DNA of 64,000 nt from Paramacrobiotus metropolitanus (lineage: Eukaryota > Tardigrada > Eutardigrada > Parachela > Macrobiotidae), in contig NW_026570333.1 of NCBI RefSeq assembly GCF_019649055.1, positions 1-64,000 on the forward strand, written 5' to 3'. This document shows positions 52,801 through 61,200 of the stretch, piece after piece (position 1 is the stretch's first letter; every line of letters begins with the position of its first letter). The translations under genes were made by a program, and so were the position numbers. Below the pieces are notes generated by a model that made no database searches, was not told where the DNA came from, and saw only the letters and a program-made list of their open reading frames with translations.

Positions 52801-53114
52801 GAACCGATCTTTTCTGGGACTTTCGTGTTAATCACCTCTATAAGGGAGAAGGAACAACGATCATCTTCCCAACCGGACTCGGTAAACCAGTATATGAGCT
52901 GTTCGAAATGTTCTATAAGGCGCTGGAGAGAGGAAATGAAAAATCCTTTGAAGAGTATTGGAAAAAGTTGGAAGCGGAATTCCCTCCACTGCCAGATACC
53001 GATATACTTGAACTGAAAGTATATCGAAAACGCAGAGAAGTTGAACCAGCTGGTTACCTGGTCAAGAAAAAGGTGACCTTCGCACCAGTTCCAGAGGGAG
53101 CTGAAAGGGATTAA
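49833..53114 (+). CDS. Aspartic protease frame with long repeat-bearing extensions
   Basis: A frame of 1,093 codons. The N-terminal 95 residues consist of repeats of a MPSQV..GP..QNGTA type. Near residue 520-620 is a retropepsin: LAMLDTGAETSLISRPF with the catalytic Asp, then VQVLLGHDFLATKFVLID. After it, IPVPEALG-type motifs recur three times (51,803, 51,964 and 52,096), each with an IEKMAAIQKEIS-like helix. The C-terminal third has Cys clusters (RCEECRRDAC) and unknown sequence. It is far longer than a normal protease region, and the function of the extensions is unknown. Confidence 0.7.
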   Translation: MANKMPSSVGKVPQPQNRTVGDTANKMPSHQLKEMVHRMPSQVDKRPLPQNGTAKSPQNGTVSEMAQKMPSQVKKGPPAQNGTAKPQQNGTADDQLINKGKCSAEKLKERRAQRNEIIRKANLKKKLEEKETNDQHSRFREFLRNQNAEKEMKTKFGNCPEDEDDTVLKQKWLEQNATVGSKAEKPLPIRKAPVRDQGASAVAKTNDKKIVGKGQEKELTLRKVQLEESERAQQISDESLDDAVTLQRKQIWGNLVPMFNEMDYKKTLVDQNRNAPPADKPPNYGEKVPLQKLPSGGFAIKPTERSRDFTEALQKGPNDKSPVRTDGMSSQIDPTKTNNEVSAKVIDWMTQNGYEMVTYEGSPDQLKDSEEDEMKRADQITDEIIEHRRDKSNDVTLHQTISEVIKDHSEVAKEQLNEVEKIVKDDKAAKEKGCEMGKSSKDGKKRQFYDIRTDVPHRIDHLSSILKRNSTLANGQVSSSAVDMDPGPVSLIPVKCTVRTLKVQNGSKHNLPKRIEAYTHEVKIGDIKVLAMLDTGAETSLISRPFCEKNGLHVLPLPPDRLVRINGISGTSGFNVTHYCVAPVTLRKRTSQHSFYVRPKTDDVQVLLGHDFLATKFVLIDNHGEEEVEDEPKSAVKVQAGKVTGLVKTAKTDQKVIPVPEALGKQTMNQRRGGSPAQLLTIEKMAAIQKEISTRLGRSSVKPKERANVVIPVSEALGTKDETPLTMEQIAGIQQEAATEAKRALVPGMELAKSIPVPEALGIKAAKVWNDKKFEKELDAPKKVTEDEQVLLSEIRDGAVKQLRDQQQSEIIEISSDKDKGTPDHGFWNTETDDSNNPFACLDKMTLEERISSCHHGYNENPCRVQPQGRCEECRRDACRNDLRDWPGCNAAIEETKNHVQKEVKSISRTNSMWNQHIERYHWQRYKEWLSCVRNFIITRGRSLLHWDNSVDSLIANLGRSDPNVKQLRSKLDREINEVFDEGIMWENARTDLFWDFRVNHLYKGEGTTIIFPTGLGKPVYELFEMFYKALERGNEKSFEEYWKKLEAEFPPLPDTDILELKVYRKRREVEPAGYLVKKKVTFAPVPEGAERD

Positions 53115-53520
53115 GGCAAAAGAAACGGGCAAACCCCTGCTCAAAAATCCGAAAACGAAAAAACTTAGCGATTCTCAGGGCGACGAAGGTGACCTTTCAT
53201 CTGAGGGAGATGGAGCTGATGAGCGGCCACCCGATAGGAGCGCTGCAGCTGACAATGAGAGCAGTGACTCAGAATCAGATTGGACAAGCTCGAGTGACAA
53301 CTCAACAACTTCAGAGGACTCAGGTGTAAATGACCTCTCAGAACAAGAGGATCTCCTCGATCTCGACGAAGATGACGAAGTTGATGAAGAAAAGGAACAG
53401 GACATTAAAGTGAGAAGAACGAAGGTGGAAAGGATGAAATTGAACAGAGAGACGATAAAAGTCTATAGCGATCAACGGATTCTATTAAAACCATCTGTTT
53501 GTACCCGTGTAAAAGTTTGA

Positions 53521-55185
53521 ATGGGGAAATTCGTACCAGCTAAAGAGAAGCTGATGTTCACACCCGTCTTCCAAGTGGAAACCGATGTTCAACCGTTAGC
53601 GGGAGTGACCGATCATAGAGGAAGGCACTTTGATCTGGTCATCGCTAACCACAGCATTAAACGGCAAGTTGTTAAGAAGGGTCAGTTCCTTGGCTATGTT
53701 GAGCCATACGATCATATGGAGAACGTCCAGATCAATAGTGGCACAGTAAAGAACGTGCTTTTTGGTCCCGAAGTGGATGACACAACGAAAGCCGAGCTGA
53801 CAAAAATCATCGGAAATTTGAAACTCGGACCCGATCTCACACAAGCTCAGAAAAACGATGTGTATAATGCATTCTGGGAGTTCTGGAAGGTGCTTCCCAC
53901 ATCGAAAAAACCGTATGGCGATGTAAAAGGGATCACCCATGTAATTGACACGGGAGATGCGAAACCAGTAAAATGCAATCCCGCCAGAACGAGCTGGACA
54001 GGTCGCGAGTTCATAACAAAGCACATCGAAGAGATGCTGGCGCAGGACGTCATCGAGCCATCAGATGCCGATTGGAGTTTCCCAGTCGTGCTGGCTGCGA
54101 AAAAGAACGGTGACGGGACAATGGGCACAAGATTCTGCGTCAACTACATCATGCTAAATAAGTTAACGAAGAAAAACAATTATCCGTTACCGAATCCAGA
54201 TGAGTTGCTAGATGCATGTGCAGGCAACAAGTATTACGGGAAAATGGATCTGCAAAGTGGATTCTGGCAGATACCGATGGATCCAGAATCGATTAATAAA
54301 ACGACTTTCGTAACGCAAGACGGCATGTATCGATTTAAAAGGATGCCATTCGGAGTATGTAATGGACCCGCGACATTTCAACTGTGCATGGACAAAGTCC
54401 TATCCAAGGCAAAGCGAAAGGGCTGCGTCTTTGGATACATCGATGATGTCGTTTTCGCTGGAAAAACTTGGGAAATCTTCCTGCAGAATATGAGGAATGT
54501 CCTTCAGAGTTTGGTCGAAGCAGGTTTCACCATTAAACCGACGAAGTGTGAATTCGGAATGCGGGAGATGGGATTTTTAGGCCATATACTCAGCGAAGAT
54601 GGAGTTCGCATGGATCCCGAAAAGATCACCGCAGTATCCGAGTTCAAACGACCTCAGACTGAACGGCAGCTGAGATCGTTTCTGGGACTTGCGAACTATT
54701 ATCGAAAATTCATAGCTGGATATGCGCAGCAGACCTGTCACTTATATGAGCTGCTGAGAAACGATAAACACGTGCGAAAAGACTGGACAGAAGTTCATAC
54801 GAAGGAGTTTGATAATTTGAAAAAGTTGCTATGTGAAGGTCCAGTCTTAGCGAAATTCGATCCAGCTAAGCCAACAGTAATCGAATGCGACGCGAGCAAA
54901 GAAGGAATTGGAGCAGTACTATCACAAGAAGTTCATCCAATTGCCTATGCGAGCCGCGTCTTACACGGAGCTGAACGGAATTACGGTGTAACTGAATGGG
55001 AGTGTTTGGCGGTCGTGTTCGCCGTCAGGAAGTTCAAATCATACATCGATTACTCCGAGTTCACCGTACGAACAGATCATCAAGCATTAACAAACTTGCT
55101 GAGATCGGAAACGAACAAAGTTGGCATGAATCCGCGACTTACGAGATGGGCGATGGCATTACAAGGCCATCAGTTCAAGATCTAG
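53521..55185 (+). CDS. pol: Reverse transcriptase and RNase H of the large element
   Basis: A 554-codon frame. Reverse transcriptase motifs in order: FPVVLAAKKN, NNYPLPNPDELLDA, YYGKMDLQSGFWQIPM, MPFGVCNGPATFQ, and the active site YIDDVVFAG, then GFLGHILSEDGVRMDPEKI. The connection ends in RSFLGLANYYRKFI, a Ty3/Gypsy hallmark. RNase H follows with ECDASKEGIGAVLSQ, WECLAVVFAVRKF and VRTDHQALTNL. The order and motifs place it in Ty3/Gypsy (Metaviridae-like). Confidence 0.88.
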   Translation: MGKFVPAKEKLMFTPVFQVETDVQPLAGVTDHRGRHFDLVIANHSIKRQVVKKGQFLGYVEPYDHMENVQINSGTVKNVLFGPEVDDTTKAELTKIIGNLKLGPDLTQAQKNDVYNAFWEFWKVLPTSKKPYGDVKGITHVIDTGDAKPVKCNPARTSWTGREFITKHIEEMLAQDVIEPSDADWSFPVVLAAKKNGDGTMGTRFCVNYIMLNKLTKKNNYPLPNPDELLDACAGNKYYGKMDLQSGFWQIPMDPESINKTTFVTQDGMYRFKRMPFGVCNGPATFQLCMDKVLSKAKRKGCVFGYIDDVVFAGKTWEIFLQNMRNVLQSLVEAGFTIKPTKCEFGMREMGFLGHILSEDGVRMDPEKITAVSEFKRPQTERQLRSFLGLANYYRKFIAGYAQQTCHLYELLRNDKHVRKDWTEVHTKEFDNLKKLLCEGPVLAKFDPAKPTVIECDASKEGIGAVLSQEVHPIAYASRVLHGAERNYGVTEWECLAVVFAVRKFKSYIDYSEFTVRTDHQALTNLLRSETNKVGMNPRLTRWAMALQGHQFKI

Positions 55186-55275
55186 TACAAACCGGGAAAG
55201 TACTGCGACAACGCGGATGCACTATCGAGGGCACCAATCGAAGGTCCAACATGTAATGATGAAGAATTCGATGAG

Positions 55276-55770
55276 ATGCCAAACTTCGAAGACATCAAAA
55301 AAGAGTATGACATAAAAGAACCGGCAGTTGAAGTGTGGCAACTGTTCGTACAAATGGCCGAAGAGCGAGAGAAGCGAGTCAAAGATGATCCGGCTACGGC
55401 GAATGAGCCGGCTGAATCAACGATCAATGTTAACCGTGTACGAGTTTTAAATGAATGCCCGATCAAACTGTTGAGATTCCCTAAAAAGAAGGATGACCGA
55501 CATAAACCGTTACCGCGATGCAAAGTCATCACGGACTGGAACGATCTCAGCACCGCAACTGTTCGCATCGTCAACTTGCAAGGAGATGAGGAAGAAGAGG
55601 ATGACTCGAACTTGCAGCTCCGAAATAAGCAGCTGAAAGACCCTAACCTCGCAATGATCATCGACGAACTCGAACATTTAGCAGATGCCCAAACGAGATC
55701 GAAGTTCGAAGTTCATTACCAGCTGTGGAATGGGATCTTGTACCGAATAAAGACAACAAAGGGAGATTAG
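55276..55770 (+). CDS. Linker frame between RNase H and integrase
   Basis: An open stretch of 164 codons, acidic and without a recognised domain until its end, where FEVHYQLWNGILYRIKTTKG resembles the lead-in to the integrase zinc domain of Ty3/Gypsy elements. It probably belongs to the same polyprotein region. Confidence 0.45.
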   Translation: MPNFEDIKKEYDIKEPAVEVWQLFVQMAEEREKRVKDDPATANEPAESTINVNRVRVLNECPIKLLRFPKKKDDRHKPLPRCKVITDWNDLSTATVRIVNLQGDEEEEDDSNLQLRNKQLKDPNLAMIIDELEHLADAQTRSKFEVHYQLWNGILYRIKTTKGD

Positions 55771-57620
55771 AAAGGTCATACGTCGTACCACTGTCAATGA
55801 GACGAGCGATCATCCATGCGATGCATGACGAGAAAGCAGCAGGTCATCTTGGATATGAAAAGACGCTAGCAGCAATAAGACTGCGATACTATTGGGACAG
55901 AATGAGTACGGACGTCAAGAATTATATACTCGCATGTCAAGGATGTCAGTTCACCAAGACACCGAGGAAATGCCCACCTGGAAAACTGCAAGAGATTAAA
56001 GTGGGACATCCTTTCTTTCGAGTATACGCCGACCTGAAAGGACCCTTATTGCCGACGAAGAAACGTGGATACAAGTATATCGCGGTGTTCATCGACCAGC
56101 TGACGAAATATGTGATAGCAGTACCGATGAAGACGGCAACAGCGAAGGAGTTTGCCAAAGTCTTCGTAAAACATGTGATACTGGTACATGGAGCATCGCA
56201 TATCTTACATACGGATCGTGGAAGACACTTCACAGCGGAAGTCTTATCAAAAGTCACCAAAGTGTTTAAAATCAAACACACGTTCGGAACGGCATATCAC
56301 CCTGAAGGCCAGGGCCAAGTCGAACGGCAGATGCAGATCATTGGAGATGGACTGGCACAGTATATGAAAGCGGGAAACGAGCGGAAGTTCAACAAATACC
56401 TCCCGTATGTGGTATCAGGGATGAATAGAGTGATACATGCTACAACTGGCTACTCGGCATATTACATGCTACATGGAAGAGAGATGACTATGCCAGAGGA
56501 TGTGGTGACAAAAACGAACTTACCAGATGATTATGGTACCCCAGACGAATGGGTGGAGACCATGAAAAAGAATCTGATATTCGCTGAGGAAGTTGCCAGA
56601 TGCAATATAAAGGATGCATATGAGAAGAATGCTGAAATTTATAATAAGAAAAAATCGGAACCGAACTTTAAAATCGGTGACTTCGTACTCATCCGACTTC
56701 CAAAAGATACAAAGCAAGGAAAAAAGGAAGTTCAATCCGACTTTAAGAAAAAGTACGATAAAGTATGGAAAATTCTCAGCTTTCCACGACCGAATGAAGT
56801 TGACGTCATCGAAATGAACCCGATAAAAGAAGCTGATCTGAAAGTCGTTTCCATTGATCGACTAAAGCCGTGGCACCCACCGTTAACAGAAGAACAAGAA
56901 GATATAATCGAAGTCGAACAGGACGACCAGCACGCAACGCCATTAGAGCGCGCTTCTCCCAAATCACCTCTACAATATGGAGAAGAAGGTGATGAGGTAG
57001 CAGACCGTTATCTGGAACAGAGTCCCAAACCACGCTCAATGCTACCTGAGTTATCGGAAAATCCAACCGAGATCAAGAAGAAGAAACGAGGGAGATCGCA
57101 GAAACAGGATAAGGACTTCGAAACAGCAGTGACCATCAAGCTGAATGAGCAAGCCGGAAATTTAGCAGAAATGAACGAACTATATTCTGGCGTAGCAGAG
57201 CATAATTTAAAAGACTCTTTTAAACCACGCACTGCTACCAACGTCATTAATCAGCAGAAAGATGTTGAATTAGCAGATCGTGCTTTTCCAGAAGACTTAA
57301 ACAAACAGCCTTCTTTCAAACCACGTATCGCCATTGATCAGCAGAAGGGTGCTGACATGGCAGTGGGAAACGATAAGGTAGCAGATCGTTTCAAACCACG
57401 CTCTGCTGCTGCTGATAGGCAACAGCAGCTCGAAGCAGTGAGAGCAACAGCTGCACAGTTGGCAAGCGATATCGCCACTGCTATCGAGCAAAGGAAGGTC
57501 AAAAAGACAAAGTCGAAACCCACTCCTACGGAATTCCTAACGCGACAAGGAGCTGATGAAGATGCTGCCGATACAGGACTCCTTGATCGGATAACTAAAG
57601 GGCGCGAAAACACAAAATAA
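55725..57620 (+). CDS. Integrase of the large element with long tail
   Basis: A 631-codon frame. The HHCC zinc-binding region (HDEKAAGHLGYEKT, then CQGCQ) is followed by the catalytic core with Asp in VYADLKGPLL, Asp in LHTDRGRHFTAEV and Glu in HPEGQGQVERQMQ. Residues beyond about 430 are Lys, Glu and Pro-rich and contain four repeats of a (S/R)FKPR(T/I/S)A motif (57,222 to 57,400). No chromodomain is evident. It would insert the element's DNA. Confidence 0.85.
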   Translation: MEWDLVPNKDNKGRLERSYVVPLSMRRAIIHAMHDEKAAGHLGYEKTLAAIRLRYYWDRMSTDVKNYILACQGCQFTKTPRKCPPGKLQEIKVGHPFFRVYADLKGPLLPTKKRGYKYIAVFIDQLTKYVIAVPMKTATAKEFAKVFVKHVILVHGASHILHTDRGRHFTAEVLSKVTKVFKIKHTFGTAYHPEGQGQVERQMQIIGDGLAQYMKAGNERKFNKYLPYVVSGMNRVIHATTGYSAYYMLHGREMTMPEDVVTKTNLPDDYGTPDEWVETMKKNLIFAEEVARCNIKDAYEKNAEIYNKKKSEPNFKIGDFVLIRLPKDTKQGKKEVQSDFKKKYDKVWKILSFPRPNEVDVIEMNPIKEADLKVVSIDRLKPWHPPLTEEQEDIIEVEQDDQHATPLERASPKSPLQYGEEGDEVADRYLEQSPKPRSMLPELSENPTEIKKKKRGRSQKQDKDFETAVTIKLNEQAGNLAEMNELYSGVAEHNLKDSFKPRTATNVINQQKDVELADRAFPEDLNKQPSFKPRIAIDQQKGADMAVGNDKVADRFKPRSAAADRQQQLEAVRATAAQLASDIATAIEQRKVKKTKSKPTPTEFLTRQGADEDAADTGLLDRITKGRENTK

Positions 57621-57645
57621 TATTTAAAAAGGGGCGTTATGATGC

Positions 57646-58203
57646 ATGCACAGGAGTTGGGGATGTGTAAAAGCTAACCGTTGTAAACTGGTTAACAGAC
57701 ATCGTTTCATTGTTATAGCAGGTAATAAAAAGTTAATGGAAAGGTTGGAACGGCAAAACTCAGAGAATTCCGACTCGGAAAGCATCGGAAATCCGTTAAA
57801 AGCAGCGACGCCGATAAGAATGGAAGGCGATCGTAGCCAAGGCACTTATTACGGAAACGAGTCCACATCGTCTGCAGGAAGGGCGCAGAACGAACCGGGA
57901 CAGGGAGATCAAACGGTCTACGCGGCCGGCGTGCAGGCATACTATCCGTTCCAGGACCCTACGAATTATCAGAGTACACAGAATTGGTTGACCTACGGCC
58001 ATCCGGCCGGACCAACTCAATATCCGGTACAAAACGACCCATTTCAATTGTTTCCTGGAACACAGACTCCACCGATGTATGGATCTGTGCAAATGCCGAT
58101 GGGACCACCGCCAGTACCCAATTTTCCGACGGGACATGGTGGATTTGGCCGGATGTCATCCACACCTGTCCGACATGGGGGACTTGGCGGATTGTCAGCG
58201 TAG
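57646..58203 (+). CDS. Pro/Gly/Tyr-rich frame downstream of integrase
   Basis: A 185-codon frame, low complexity with Pro, Gln, Tyr and Gly (YPFQDPTNYQSTQN, QMPMGPPPVPNFPTG, and Gly-Gly-Phe-Gly ends). The following frame (58234) begins with similar VRHSG and GGS repeats. No domain is recognised. It is probably the start of the same downstream coding region. Confidence 0.4.
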   Translation: MHRSWGCVKANRCKLVNRHRFIVIAGNKKLMERLERQNSENSDSESIGNPLKAATPIRMEGDRSQGTYYGNESTSSAGRAQNEPGQGDQTVYAAGVQAYYPFQDPTNYQSTQNWLTYGHPAGPTQYPVQNDPFQLFPGTQTPPMYGSVQMPMGPPPVPNFPTGHGGFGRMSSTPVRHGGLGGLSA

Positions 58204-58233
58204 CCTATCCGACATCACGGATTCGGAGGCCCA

Positions 58234-61200
58234 ATGTCAGCACCAGTCCGACATAGCGGGGCAATTGGCGGATCGCCGCCAGGATCGGTGCGCGGCGGAA
58301 GGGCGCCAGCACCATCTTTCCCATCATTGTTTCCCGAACGGAGTGAGACACCACCTATGAGGGCACCGTTTAACAGATTCGACAGACGATCTCCGAACCA
58401 AAGAGGCGGAAGATCGCGACATGGCAATCGTAACTCACCTCGACCACGAGGAATGTTGCCCCCATTAGGCCCACAGATGGAAACGATGACAATAAGTCCT
58501 CCAGGTTCACCTTCCAGATACGTGCCAAGATTGGCGGTGAACGTGAGCGAAGAAGATGATCGGCTCAACATGATTGTAGGAGCGGAGGAAGAGCTCACCG
58601 CAGTTGACCGGAGGGCTATCCATAACTTTAACCGTCTATGTCGGGACTTCTATCGGATGCATGAAAGGGTGAACGATGAGCAACTCCTCTACGGATATAT
58701 GATAGAGCAGATGGCCGTAACCGACTCGGGACACATAGTGCTTAAGGATCGGAAAAAGAAGGTTCAGGAAGCACGGACAGACCTCGGAATCAGAGTTGCC
58801 ACGATGAAAACATATCATCAAGCGTTAATAAACAGGCCGTGGCCAGAAATGATTGAAAAGATTCTGAGATGGATCGAAAAGTTTCCCGAAGAAGTTGCAC
58901 AGCCCGAGCCCATTGTAGCCGGCCCATCACAGATGCAACCTGCGACGAGCGGCGCACCTAAACCTGGTACATCAACTGCGAAGCCAGTTGAAGAGATGAC
59001 AGATGCGGATTTAAAAGAACAGAAGAAACGAATTGACGAAGCTATCGAGCAAAGAGCGAGATCACGAGAAAGCTCAACGGCAGATTCATCTCGCGGTAGC
59101 GTCAAAAGGAACAGATCACAGACGACAAGTCCTAAATCAACGGAGAAGGGACACCAGACTAAAAAGTTGACGGCGAGTAAGGAACCGCCGAGAGAGAAAG
59201 AGATGCCGGTACCAGTGAAGCCTACGGCGAGTAAGGAACCGCCGAAGGTGCAGGAAATACCGGTTGTACCAGTGAAGTCCACGGCGGGCAAGGCACCGCC
59301 GAAGGCGCAAGAGACGTCGGTAGTTCCGGTGAAACCCTCGGTGAGTAAGGTACCACTGAAGGAACAACAAATCGCTGTACTGGCAGGGAAAAGTTTGACC
59401 CAACTGCCACCACCACCGGCAAGAACTCCGATGATCATACCACAGGTCCGGGCATATACGGCAACATATTCGAGATCAAAGGGACTTCCGTACAAGGTTA
59501 CTGCCCAGCTTATCGATAAGGACACGAAAGAGGTTATTCCCTCATATCATCCTACTACACCGACGGAAATTAGAAACCAGATCACCAAACAGTCGAGAGA
59601 TGAGGTGCAGGGGGCGCTACTTAAGATCAGACGCGAGGAAGATCGCGCAGATCCACGAATCCTCATTCAGACGTTAAGACAGCTGATCACGCCAATAGCC
59701 GTGAAAGAGAAAGCATGGATCTGTATAAGAATGGGAACGTTGGACAACCACTTTGCGTATATGTACGCAACTGATGGAGAGATGTTGGCAGTTGAGCGAC
59801 ATCGGCTGAAAGAGGGGATCGAGTCAGATGGTCAAAGGATGCCGAAAGAGGCATATGACACGACTTATTTGTACCAGGAAATGACCTGTCGAGTCTTCAA
59901 ATTGGGACTCCACTGTACGGTCGGATTGCCCATTGTGATGATCGCCGAAATTGTCGATCCTATATCAGGAGATCCCGTCCCATTTGCACCTTGGTTTATA
60001 TCGAAAGAAGAGAGGGAATATGCTATTATGGAGAATGAAAAAGCACTGGCGAATCTGCACAATATGTTGCCGGAGGACAAGAAAAAAGATGTTCAAGCCA
60101 ACAGAAACAGAATTCTGAACATCATGAATCATAGAGCCGCCGACGACGGAGCCTATGTTAGGGTGACAGTTACATATACTGACGATGGCCAACTTCGTAC
60201 GAGAGTCTACACACCGCATTACGAGTTGGTCTACGAGATGGAAACTCCGAAGAAGCATCTCGCGGCAGCGGCCGAAATACACGAAATTTATGTCAAGTCC
60301 AAACAGGCAAAAGAGGAAGGTCTTGCCGGTGAAGGTGAATATGAAGAACAGATGGAAGCCGAAGACGCTCCATCAGGCGAAAATGCCCCTCAGATGGAAG
60401 ATGAACCAGTTGATGAAAATAACCCGAGACGATCGATGCAACGAGCGATCGCGATCATCCAAGGAGCAGATCGCAAGGCATGTAACGATGTGAACTGTGA
60501 TCGATGTCACCCACCTGAGGAGTCCGAAACCGACGGAGACGAAGACGATGAGGAGGGCACAGTTCAGGAAGACTCAGAAGACGATGATCCAGCGCCAGGA
60601 TCGTCCAAAGACGAATCCAAATCGAAATCGTCCAAAGAGGAGTCGAAACCAAGCTCATCTAAAACTGACACAAAATCAAAGAAGTCGGAGAAATCAGACA
60701 AAAGGACTGATAAACCCGGAAAGACGGGTACGGAAAAGTCGAGAGGGAAATCTCGGAAAGATCAGAAACAGAAAGCGGGAAAAAGGAAGGACCGATTCCC
60801 ATCTGATGATGAAGATATCGTGAGCGAGGAATCAGAAGAGGATGATGAAGTCCTCGAAATTGATGAGAGCTTGAAATCGTCGGCGACCACACCGAAAAAG
60901 GGTGTTATACAATCAGCAACCTCTCCGGAAGAAAAACCGAAATCTATCGCGATAAAGAGAGTGGTCAATATGGGACAGATTATGGCCGCGTCGACTCAAA
61001 AAGAACGTAGAGAGAAAGTACAGAAGGAAAAAGGGAAACGTGATACATCCCGCGAGTCGACAGCATCAGAGGCAAGTCGCCCAAGTACATCGACGGTCGC
61101 TTCGAAGTCGAAGCCCAACATTCCGATTCGGGCCACACGAAGTCAGACGGGAGAGCCGAAGGTGGCACCCAACAGTCTGGAAGCGACTCTGGAAAAACAG